From contig CM057456.1 in assembly GCA_016271365.2 (NCBI GenBank), positions 665,845,501-665,909,500 on the forward strand: 64,000 bases of DNA, read 5' to 3'. Of the stretch, positions 32,460 to 42,703 are shown one piece after another. Under the pieces are notes generated by a model. It had not been told where the DNA came from. It worked only from the letters and a program-made list of their open reading frames with translations, and made no database searches. Each line of letters begins with the position of its first letter. The stretch's first letter is position 1. A program made the position numbers and the translations under genes. This DNA comes from Neoceratodus forsteri. Lineage: Eukaryota > Chordata > Ceratodontiformes > Ceratodontidae.

Positions 32460-33800
32460 AGGGGCACCTGACTGTGTGCCCAATGTGGCCACGACAGCGA
32501 CCAATGCCTGTGTCAGCCTGTCGATGGTGGCAGTCACATCCACCCGCAAATGGTCAATCTGGGACAGAATCCTCTCAGTGTCCCTGCTGTGCTGCTCCAG
32601 AGCCACACACACTGCCTCCATGGATGTTGCAACCCGCATCTGCTGTTGTACTGATGCCTACAGCAGGCGGGTGTGCTCATCAAAGAGGTGGTCTGCCACA
32701 TTGGCAACCTGTCCCTCAGGGTATGGAAGGGACTGATGTACCGCACCCCTTGAGGGTGGGTGCTGCTCACCAGGACCAGATATGGGCATGTCCACAGGTG
32801 GTGCACCTACATCACCGCTGAGCCCTGTACCCCCAGTCCCGGTGGGTGACTGCTGCTGCTGCCCCTCCACCTGCTGTGCCCAAGGGATCAGTTGTTCCAC
32901 TGCTGTGGCCACAACAGTGCCAGTGACCTGCACAGTAACCAGTGCTGCCCCACCGGTGCTGACAGACACAGCATGGGACTATGCTGACATGCTGGCACAC
33001 ACGTTGGAACCAGCTAGGTCCATGGGCATGAGCTGTCCTGCTGTGTGTCCATTCTGTTACACACACATGTCAATGCCCATACTGGTCAGTGCATCATCAA
33101 TGGTGCAGGTCTGTGCCACAGCCACAGCCGCAGCATGCTGGCATGCTTGCATGCCAGACTGCTAAGACACAGGAAGGGCACTCCCCACACCTAACTCAAC
33201 AACATCAGTGAAGGTAGCCAGGCATGCACTCTGGCACAGTGCACGCCGGCAATCTGCAGAGGGGGATGGTCCCTCCTCCAACTCTGGGTGGCTGCTGACC
33301 CCTGCAGATGCACAGGATCTGTAACAGAAAGGAAGGACACATTAGTGCATGTGAACTAACTCCCCCGACCATGACATACCATGCAGTGATGGGCTACCAC
33401 CTGTCTGGAAGCCACCTCCAGGAACACCCTCAATGGCACTGCGCTGCATGCTTGCAGTGAGCATGTCCTCTGGCGGAGTCAGCTGCACCACCTCCGGCTG
33501 GCCCCCGCCTGTTGCAGCACCTGCCGCCCTGATGGCTGCAACCTTCTCCTTCACCCTCCTCCTGTCGGTCCCCATCTTCTTTTTACACTCCTGCACAGAG
33601 CGCTGGTGGCTGCTGTGCAGGTTGATGGCACATGCCACCCCCTCCCATGCAGCAGCATGGGCCTGAGGGGTGCCCCGCCGTCCACTGAGAAGTGGCTCCT
33701 CATCCAGGTAGGGCTCGAACAGTGCCTCCATCTCAGCCTTCGTAAAGTTGGGCCTCCTCTTCCACCCATCATCATCCTCACCTAGTCCTTGCTCGGTCAT
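32460..33800 (-). pseudogene. Myb/SANT-like gene A (NAIF1-type Harbinger partner), two exons
   Basis: On the minus strand MTEQGLGEDDDGWKRRPNFT begins at 33800, just after a possible acceptor (CACTCATACAG). The Myb/SANT-like domain follows (about residues 13-85: FTKAEMEALFEPYLDEEPLL, AWEGVACAIN, RSVQECKKKMGTDRRRVKEK). Exon 1 ends at 33380 before GTATGT. A TTTCTGTTACAG acceptor precedes exon 2 from 33322. Its frame reads through a Gln/Pro/Gly-rich linker to a helical C-terminus (RDTERILSQIDHLRVDV, then IDRLTQALVAVVATL) with about four stops. This layout is that of the Myb-like Harbinger protein related to NAIF1, which binds the transposon ends and the transposase. The 3' end meets the transposase exon tail to tail near 32450. 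Confidence 0.7.
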
Positions 33801-34538
33801 TTCACAGCCTGTATGAGTGAGAGTGGTCACCTGTGACTGTGCAGTACACAGCAATTCTCTGAGGCCATGGTTCAGAACATCACAATGCATGCAACTCACT
33901 TATCAACTGCAGTAACCGAATATGGCAACTGCAGAACAGTGTCGCATATTTATATATGCAATCCATGCGAATTAGGACCAGAGCAACTTTAATGAGATGC
34001 AAATCACGCCGCTGTGCCATTGAATAGCTGATCGGATGATTTGCACATGACGGCTGAATATCGCGCTGTTGCGCTTTGCACACTACGGTTGAACCGGCTG
34101 AGCCAATGGCGCAGTTCTGTGACTGCATAGTACACCGCATTGCACATGCCCAGGTAGCTTACGCAGGTGTCTGCCATGCTGATGATGTGCTGTGTGCGGT
34201 AGGCAATTCAGGACATGGCCACCATTGTACCAGTGGCGCTACAGTGACAGTCACTACATGGCGCTGTGGCACAACTGTGCAATAGTCCGCTGTGGCAATG
34301 GCACACAGGCGACCAATCATGCTGGACACATAGACGTCCGATGGTGCTGTGCATGGCCTTGCACCAGAGACCCATGACCCTGTGCCCGACCTTTGCCCCC
34401 TTGGCGCTGTATGTATGGCATGTCTGTAGCTCTATCGCGCTGTTCGATAACAGCGCAATAGGGACTAGCGGCGCTATACCAACAGTGCGATAGGGAATAG
34501 CAGAGTTGTATTGCGCAACAATTCCAAGTGGGGTTGCC

Positions 34539-35791
34539 ATGCTGCGGAGCACCATATTGCCTACTGTATATGCAGGGGTGGCATGCAGAAGAGCCCCCCA
34601 GTGGAGTTCACTTGAACTCGCCAACTTGGTGGCCATAGTGGAGCCTCACCATGGCCCACTATTTGGGGATGAACCCCTCAACATGGCCAGGACCCATGTG
34701 TGGCAGCAGGTGGCCACTGTCCTTGAGGAGGCCACTGTCTGGCGGAGGTCCGTAGAGCAGTGCAGGCACTGGTACAGGGACCTGTGGAGGAGGGAGCCAG
34801 CACTACTGGCACGTCTTCGGTCACGTGCCAGGAGCTGCGTGATGCCTCGGCCAGGTGGGTGAGCCATCTATGCACCTGTATGGTCTGTATGGGTAACACT
34901 GTCTATTGTGTCCAGCACATGGCGGAGGGTTGGTCTATGGTTGGCTGTGGCGGTGTTTACAGGATATGTGATGTATGGGTCTGGCTGGGTGGGCGGGCAC
35001 ACTCATTGGGGCAGGGGGGATGTCTGCTTTTGGGATTTCACTTATGTGTTTCTCACCTTTTGTTTCTCACAGGCGTGGTGGAGCAGAGGAGCGCCAGGGC
35101 TGAGGTGGAGCGAGAGGTGGCAGCAGCAGCTGTGCGTGGTGGTGGTGGTAGTGATGAACCATGACAACAGCAGCAGCAGCAGCAGCAGCAGCATGATGAG
35201 GGTGAGTGCCATGACATCATGAATGTTATTACATGCTGTGTGAGGGGGGGCAGGGCATGGCCACCATCCATGGACAACACTGCCATGCATGAGACATGTG
35301 ACAGTCAGCACTGTCCAGTGGCACTGCATGTCTGGGAGTGCATCAATGGTGGTCCATGCATGCACTGGGCACATGGCTGTGGCACTGCCTTCTCACTGTG
35401 TAGTGACATCACTGTACAGCCTTGGTTGTGCTGTGCTGGACATGGGCGGTGTGTGTGTGCAGTGGCACACATGGCTGTTGCTGCCTAGTTGGGCATGTCT
35501 TGTGCACGGTCACTGTGGGTGGGTGCAGTCCATCACAGGAGCGAGACACTTGGCTGTATGCCATGCATGATGAGTGGGTTTCAGGGCTATGGACAGTCAC
35601 AGCCATTGACTCTGATCCCTTGTCCTAAGTGTAATGATTCTGCAGCGAATAGAGCGGTCAGTTCAGCAGCTAATTCAGGTGGTGATGGATTCTCTCGCCA
35701 TCCTGCGGGGCCTGCAACAACATGCCATTAGGTGCAAGAGGAGGCCCCAGGACCAGCACCAGGTGGATGGAGAGCAGGCTGGCAGGCAGTA
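34539..35791 (+). pseudogene. Myb/SANT-like gene B, three inferred exons
   Basis: Exon 1 (34539-34854) encodes WSSLELANLVAIV, VWQQVATVLEE and RRSVEQCRHWYRDLWRRE, a Myb/SANT-like trihelical domain, and ends at GTGGGT. Exon 2 (about 35071-35205) follows TTTGTTTCTCACAG and encodes VVEQRSARAEVEREVAAAA, a Gly run, an in-frame TGA (possibly from CGA), then a Gln run from (CAG)8 and HDE before GGTGAGT. Exon 3, after a GATTCTGCAG acceptor at about 35636, encodes RIERSVQQLIQVVMDSLAIL and a stop at about 35791, an amphipathic coil typical of these C-termini. Joining exons 2 and 3 in that frame needs a one-base adjustment at the donor. Its domain differs from gene A by most residues, so it is not a recent duplicate. 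Confidence 0.6.
35171..35196 (+). repeat. (CAG)n run in Myb-like gene B
   Basis: About eight CAG/GCA units; in the gene B frame they encode Gln. Confidence 0.85.
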
Positions 35792-35799
35792 GCTGCCCA

Positions 35800-36062
35800 T
35801 CACCTCCCCCCTTTACCTATCCCTCATACCCTGCCTTCCCTCTCCCAGTTGTTCACCCCTGCCTCTTACCCACCCCTACCTTGTACCCATACCCCCACCC
35901 CTGTATTGTATATTTGTGTATAGTTATGGTTGTTCCTATTGTTATTGTTGTTATATTTGAATTATATATTTTAATAGGAATACTGTGGTGGTCTCTGATT
36001 TGCAGCTGGCTATAGGTGCTCAGTTGCAGTGGTGTGCATGGCATCTGGGGTGGCATTGTCAT

Positions 36063-36097
<35 letters not shown>

Positions 36098-36800
36098 GGG
36101 AGGTGTCTCTGGTGTGGGTGTGGCTTTCAGTCAGTATTGCCATGTGCTGCCACCCACTGCTGGGTGCTCATGGTGGGTCTGGCTTGTATGGTTCTGTGGC
36201 ACACGGGGTTGCAGTGTGACGGGGGGATGCATGGGGATTCCTGCTCATGGGTGGTGTCTTGGGGTCACAGTGCAGGGTGTGCTGTGCACAAGGGGGGCTG
36301 ATGTACACTGGGTTGGTCCGCCCCCTTTGTGTGGCAGTCTCAGCTTTTCAGGGGATGTGCTGGGGCAACATGGCCCGACTGTGCTTTGGTGGCTTGTCCC
36401 CATGGACCGGTAGATATTCCGTCCCTCCCCCACTTATGCTGTGCTTGGGGTGTGGGGGTGCAATGTTAGTTCTGCAGTGTGTTCCTGTGCCCATCTGTGG
36501 CATGGGTGGTGGGCCCCTGCCTACTTCCCTGGTTGTGCAGTTCCATTGCTCTGCTGCTGGGGGGCTACCTGCTTGCGCTGTGGCGCCTCTGGACTGCTCA
36601 GCTGGGCTGCCCTTGTTGCTCTATGCGCATCAAATCTGCTTAGCTTCCCCTTCCTGGTTGCGCTATGGCGCAGGTTGTATGATATTCAGACGTTGGCTGG
36701 TTGAGCAATTTACCTTGCTCCATGTTTGAATATCGCATCTATTGAGCATGTGCGCAATGGACTTGTGCTTGCTCCTGCTATTGCGCACATTTTGGGTGCA
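35800..36800. other. non-coding right part of the Harbinger element
   Basis: Pyrimidine-rich then GT-rich sequence, including a (GT)n run at about 36066-36093. Several GCGCAAT and ATTGCGC words near the end resemble words near the left terminus. I find no transposase C-terminal motifs here. Confidence 0.5.
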
Positions 36801-37389
36801 GTTTGAATATCTGGCCCTATATCTTTATTTTTAAAGTTAATCTTACAGGGGGTGGGATAGCTCAGAGCACTTCACTACGCATTTGTCTTCTCTTAAGTTC
36901 ATGCCAGTTTTTCCATCATCATTGCCCCTCCCTATCTGCCTATGGGTCCAAGACTCTAATTCCTCCAAAATTCCCAATTCAACCCTGTTATATATTTGCA
37001 AAGTTTTTATAATTTTCTTTATTATTAACTACTGACTACTGGGGAATAAAGTATGCTTTCCAAAGGCCTCACTTTCTGCCCAACAAAATCACTAGACAGA
37101 ATACAGTTTTGTGATGAAATGGAGGAATATGTCAGCAGATTGCAGCTTAAAGAATATTTTTACACAAGAGAAGAAATCACAGGCACCAAAGAAGTTCTAA
37201 ACAGTAACAATTGAACAGATAAGAAAAAGAAACAATCTAATTTTAACCCCCCACCCCGTGTTTGTAATAAGAAACTGTACAATACTACTGTATTCACTGC
37301 ATTCACCAGAGAGTAGCTGGTGAAATTCTTAAAAGACAGAAACAAGTCTGCTACAACCTCTGTCCATTGGAACATAGGGCTATACAAAC

Positions 37390-38915
37390 ACTGAAATCCA
37401 ACCACAATATTGTCATAAAAAAGCTGACAAAGGTTCTACAGTGATGAGACTGGACCAAAAAGATTACATTAAGGAAGCCAACAGACATCTAAGTGACCAT
37501 ACTTACTACAGATAACTGGAAAGTGATCCCACAACAGAATATAAAAGAGAACTACAGGGATTGGTTAAATCATTTCCAGACCATGTCCAAAACAGAATAA
37601 CTGCCCTCATCCCTGATGAACCCAAGCCTGGGACATTCAACATGCTACCTAAAATACATAAACCTGGGAACCCAGGAAGACCTGTAGTCTCTGGTAATGG
37701 AACCCTTACAGAGGAGATCTCAGGTTTTGTAGAAGCTATTTTAAAACTGCTGGCTATACAAAGGGGCAATTACATTCTGGACACTACTCACTTCCTGTGT
37801 AAACTTTCTGGTTTTATGGACTTACCACCTGATACCCTTTTAGTCATGATGGATGTAACATCCCTCCACACTAATAAAATGCATACAGATGGCATTTCAG
37901 CCAGCCTTAAATACATGTATGAGAAAGAACTGGATCACAACAGTGATCCTGATGTTGTGGGGAAACTTACTAAATTCATTCTTACACATAACAACTTCAG
38001 CTTCAATGGGAAACATTATGTTTAAACTATGGGAACAGCAATGGGCACCAGGATGGCTCCACAGTATGCAATCTTTTTACGGCCAGTTTGGAGGAAGACT
38101 TTTTAAGGCACTGTACACACAAACCACTCACTTCTGTTACATTGATGATTTGTTTATAATTTGGACAGCGGGCTGTGACACACTTAAGGATTTTCATCAA
38201 GAACTTAATAATCTCCACCCAACCATTAAGCTTTGCCTGTAATATTCTGCCACCAGTGTTAATTTTCTGGATATCATTGTCACCATCAAGGATAGAATCC
38301 TACAAACATGTCTTTACAGGAAACCAACAGACAGACAGAGATACTTACAGAGGAAAAGTAATCACCTGAGTCGCACAAAAAATCTGCCATGTCTAGTCAA
38401 GCACTTCGGTACCAAAGTCTCTATTCAAATGAGGAAGACAGAAATAGACATTTAGCTACAATATGTTGAAAAACACATTTATTGAGCAGGGACACTCTTC
38501 TAGAGAAATTGATAGAGCAGTGGAACGTGCCACACAAGTACTAAGAGAACACCTACTGCAATATAATGAAAGGACCACTACTAACAGAGTACCCTTAGTA
38601 GTCACATATCATCCTGACCTTGAACTTCTACATAAGATTATTAAGGACCTACACCCAATAATCAGTGAGGATGAAACCCTTAGTTGTATTTTTCAAGAAC
38701 TGCCACTACTATCTTTTCAACAACCACCCAATTTAGCCAACCAGATTATTAAGAGTAAACTTGAACCTGAACAGAGTGCCATGACATCATATGGCACACA
38801 ACCCTGTTATAAACACAGATGTAAAACTTGTGAACACTTTTCCTCTTCACACTGTGTGGTTACTTCACAAAACAGACAATTCAGGATATTCGGTAATAAG
38901 AAACTGTACTTGTGC
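37390..38915 (+). pseudogene. Penelope-type reverse transcriptase
   Basis: NMLPKIHKPGNPGRPVVSGN carries the diagnostic Penelope KIHK block (about 37640). TLLVMMDVTSLHTN follows as the catalytic motif A (normally DVTSLYTN). After a frame change at 38025, MGTRMAPQYA-type and YIDDLFIIW (catalytic YIDD at about 38138-38149) appear, then VNFLDI and LYRKPTDRQRYL. From 38463 a C-terminal region ends with CYKHRCKTCEHF, the Cys-rich linker ahead of the endonuclease. Penelope RTs are related to telomerase. A tract with stops at 38025, 38240 and 38450 makes it non-functional. The GIY-YIG domain is absent. Confidence 0.85.
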
Positions 38916-39540
38916 CATGCCGTATGTGGGTTGAGCCAAAGGTGGATTACTCCACCAACTACACCTGCAACGCACAGTGGCGCGGTGCATGGGTGGGGTA
39001 CGGCAGCAAATATACCCAATTCAGGAAGGGTTAGCTTCCAGAACCCACTTACAATATTCCCGGACGCGGTATGGGGTAGCATGGTTAGACCAGCTAGAAG
39101 GTGGTCTAAGAGGCATCTGTCCTGGCACAGCAATGGATGCCCCCCCCACAGCACTGTGGAAACCACATGGCTGTGCCCCCTGCTCTGTCATGCCCCTTTT
39201 AACTTTTTTTTGCATTGTGCCCCCCAATTGCCTGTGCCAACTGGTCAGCCTCCCTCAATGCCCCCAGGTGCTTGCTGGTGCATTTTGGGGTAGGGGGCTC
39301 CGGGGGCAGTAGATTGCATGCTGCAGCTTGTGGCACCCAGGTCCAGTGTGCCATTCCCTTGGCACTAGCCTGTGGCTGCCACAAGTCATGGGTGTAGGTG
39401 TTGTGGACACTGCCTTTCTTACAATAGGGCACAGGGTCTCCAGTGTAGCACCACATGGTACAGCTTGCGTACAGTACGCCCATGAGTTGTGTCATGCATC
39501 TTGTAATTGGGCCCTCTGCCTGCTGTTATCTCTGGACAAC
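38916..39540. other. unassigned insert inside the Penelope-like element
   Basis: GC-rich DNA with no similarity that I recognise lies between the Cys-rich linker and the Penelope 3' UTR. Terminal repeats are not evident, so it may be a solo insertion or the result of a deletion and fill-in. It shares no words with the Harbinger ends. Confidence 0.4.
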
Positions 39541-40224
39541 CTTTGACCATTAAGTTTGGTTCAGTTGAAAGCACACTTAAGATATTCGAGCTGTCTGATG
39601 TTACATTAATTATGTTCTGAAGGCCTGTTTTAAACCAATGAGAATTATTTCTTGTTTTTTTCTGCATGTTCTAAATGTTAATAATATGGGATCTTCTAAA
39701 TAACTGTCATTAAGCTTCTGAAGAAGGACTTGTTGGTCCAAAAGCTAAAGCTATTTGTTCTTTTTATAACATCCTTGTCGGTCGAATAAAAGGTATCAAA
39801 CTATTGTTCTGACTGTTATCAAGGGAGTAATCCTCTTCAAAGTATAATCTCTACCTTATTCCAACTATGGTTTTCCTTCTTGTATTAATTGATGTAACTG
39901 GGCCCACATTTTTTTGAAGATTTCTTTTTCCTCTGCTTTTAAGTAGTGTAGTCTTTCTAATTTCGTGGTGTCTGACCATAAAGTTTATCCATGTTGTCAA
40001 AACCAAGAGTGAAGGGTCCTTCCATTTTAATACACACTTTTTATCCAAGCTCATGGCCCTTGTAAAAAATTGGGGGTATAAATTAGGGCTCCGTGAATAC
40101 CATTTCCCGAATATTCGGCCGAATATTCGGTATTCGGATCCCAGGTATTCGGTATTCAGGTATATTATTTGCCTTAATGCAGAATTGCTATATAACTCTT
40201 TAAAATGGCTTCAGTAGGGGGATA

Positions 40225-40620
40225 ATGAGAGGTAATGGCACTTTGCCTTGTATACTGGTGCCAAAGGCTTTCTTCTGCAACTGGTGCTTTACAAGGAGGA
40301 TAAAGAGGTAATGGCACTTTGGCTTGTACATGGGTGCTTGTGGCTGCCTTGTGCTGCTGGTACTTCAGGAGGAGAATGTAGAGGTCACGGCTCTTTGCCT
40401 TGCACAGTGGTGCCAGAGGCTGTCTTCTGCCACTGGTTCTTCAGGAGTAGGATGAAGAGGTCATGGCACTTTGGCTTGTACATGGGTGCTTGAGGCTGTC
40501 TTGTGCTGCTGGTACTGCTGGAGGAGAATATAGAGGTCACAGAACTTTGCCTTGTACAGTGGTGCCAAAAGATGTCCTCTGATACTGATGCCTCAGAAGG
40601 AGGATGCAGAGGAAAGGAGT
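40225..40620. repeat. ~77-bp tandem repeat inside the hAT element, 5 copies
   Basis: AGAGGTAATGGCACTTTGCC, GGTGCCAAAGGCTTTCTTCT and related words recur about every 76-78 bp, with alternate copies more alike, implying a two-unit higher-order period near 155 bp. Confidence 0.8.
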
Positions 40621-40939
40621 TCATCATGGGCATGCAGTTTCCATAGGATAACACTGGAAGTATAAGACACCATAACTCTGTCAATATTTGGAGTTATGTA
40701 ACAATCTATATGTGGTCAGAATGGTCACAGCGACCACTACCAGAATGCCATATGCAAGAGCCTTTAATAATTGTGTCGATGAAGAAAAGTAAGCAATAAG
40801 ACATAATTAAGCCTATAGAAAAGCACTGTAACTTCAACAGGCCATAATTCTGGCAATATTTGGAGCTACATAACAGTCTATATATGGTCTGAAAGGTCTC
40901 AGCGGCCACTGCAAGAATACCATGTGCCACGTGGTACAA

Positions 40940-42345
40940 GCTGGTTGTAGTCAGGCAACCAGAATATTTCAGGCATGGGAAATACTTGAGATGGGTGATG
41001 CCATACTGGTAACCAGAACATTTCAATCATGTGAAATACTTGAGACATGTGATGCTGTACTGGTAACCAAAATATTTCAGTCATGTGAAATACTTGAGAC
41101 AAGTGATACCATACTTGTTACCATAATATTTCAGTCATGTGAAATACTTGAGACTGGAAATGCCACACTGTTAATTGCCATATTTCAGCCATTGGAAATA
41201 CTGATACTGGAGATGCCACAGTAACTGCCATATTTTGTGCACACAAAATAAGTGAGACTGGTGAAGCCACAGTTGTAACTGCCACGTTTCAGGCATGGGA
41301 AACACTGAGACTGGAGATGCCACAGTGTTAACTGCCATATTTCAGACATGGGAAGCACTGAGACTGGAGAGGATATACTATTAACTGCCATATTTTATGC
41401 ATGTGAAATTCTTGAGACTGGTGATGCCACACTTGTAACTGCCATATTTCAGGCATGGGAAACACTGAGACTAGTGATGACACACTTGTAACTGCCATAT
41501 TTCAGGCATGGGAAATTCTTGAGACTGGTGATGCCACACTTGTAACTGCCATATTTCAGGCATGGGAAATACTGAGACTGGTGATGCCACACTTGTAACT
41601 GCCACATTTCAGGCATGGGAAACAATGAGACTGGTGATGCCACACTTGTAACTGCCATATTTCAGGCATGTGAAACACTGAGACTGGTGATGCCACACTT
41701 GTAGCTGCCATATTTCAGGCATGGGAAACACAGAGACTGGAGATGCTACACTTGTAGCTGCCATATTTCAGGCATGGGAAACACTGAGACTGGTGATGCC
41801 ACACTGTTAACTGCCACATTTCAGGCATGGGAAATACTGAGACTGGAGATGCCACACTAACTGGCATATTTTATGCATGTGAAATACTTGAGACTGGTGA
41901 TGCCACACTTGTAACTGCCATATTTCAGGCATGTGAAACACTGAGACTGGTGATGCCACACTTGTAGCTGCCATATTTCAGGCATGTGAAACACTGAGAC
42001 TGGTGATGCCACACTTGTAGCTGCCATATTTCAGGCATGGGAAACACCGAGACTGGAGATGCCACACTTGTAGCTGCCATATTTCAGGCATGGGAAACAC
42101 TGAGACTGGTGATGCCACACTGTTAACTGCCACATTTCAGGCATGAGAAATACTGAGACTGGAGATGCCACACTAACTGGCATATTTTATGCATGTGAAA
42201 TACTTGAGACTGATGATGCCACACTTGTAACTGCCATATTTCAAGCATGGGAAACACTGAGACTGGAGATGACACACTATTAACTGCCATTTTTTATGCA
42301 CATGAAATACTTGAGACTGGTGATGCCACACTGGTAACTGGCACC
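40940..42345. repeat. 53-bp minisatellite inside the hAT element, about 26 copies
   Basis: The unit GAGACTGGTGATGCCACACT, TGTAACTGCCATATTTCAGG, CATGGGAAACACT repeats every 53 bp. Some copies extend by 1-3 bases (ATACTTGAGACTGG), and recurring variants (CTAACTGGCATATTTTATGC) mark higher-order blocks. It lies between the transposase stop and the left terminus. Confidence 0.95.
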
Positions 42346-42703
42346 TGGAAAGCTGTTAAAGGGATCAATGGAATATGGGCATGAGCAACACAGGTGATGA
42401 GAGATGTAGCAGAACCAGTTGAGAATTTTGTATTGGAAAAATCAGTCAATAGGTGGGTGGCAGTTTTAGGCATTGGGAACTGCAGGGCATGCTCATTCAA
42501 AAGAATACACCATGACAGTGGAAGTAATAAAGGAAAAGGGTGCTGGTCACAGTTTTGTGTTAGTATGACTTTGAATATGAATGTTAACATGTGCTTATTT
42601 GCTAACAGAACAATGATGGTTAACACAGAATGACTTGTGTATGGGTCAATGCTACAACACACAAATGTTGTATCCAGTACAAGACAATTATTTAATGCAG
42701 TTG

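Larger units (their letters stand above)
31284..36817. mobile_element. Harbinger element with transposase remnant and two Myb/SANT-like genes, 5.5 kb
   Basis: The right terminus GTTTGAATATCTGGCCC and left terminus GGATGGGATATTCAAAAGG share the GATATTCAAA core with the two smaller Harbinger elements here. The left end is degenerate at four positions. TAT occurs directly outside both ends (31281-31283 and 36818-36820), a plausible 3-bp target duplication. Inside, in order, are a plus-strand transposase exon, a minus-strand Myb/SANT-like gene and a plus-strand Myb/SANT-like gene. Harbinger transposition in known elements needs both a DDE transposase and a Myb-like partner. Stops and frameshifts suggest this copy is inactive. 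Confidence 0.85.
36830..39835 (+). mobile_element. Penelope-like element, interrupted
   Basis: Plus-strand frames from about 37040 (SFCPTKSLDRIQF, ADKGSTV, DYIKEANRHLSD) lead into the RT below. The 3' end at about 39715-39800 has GAAGAAGGACTTGTTGGTCC, AAAAGCTAAAGC and CGGTCGAATAAAAGGTATCA, the diagnostic end of Neptune/Penelope elements. An unassigned insert at about 38916-39540 replaces the region where the GIY-YIG endonuclease is expected. The 5' border is not resolved. Confidence 0.8.

Noticed and set aside
35985..36729. Trp/Cys/Gly-rich ORFs as the missing transposase exon
   Set aside because: No catalytic or GDSGYPL-like motif; driven by the GT-rich composition.
40940..42345. Regular ~53-bp repeats that might be read as a CRISPR array
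   Set aside because: The whole unit is repeated with no variable spacers, and it lies in a vertebrate hAT element; it is a minisatellite.
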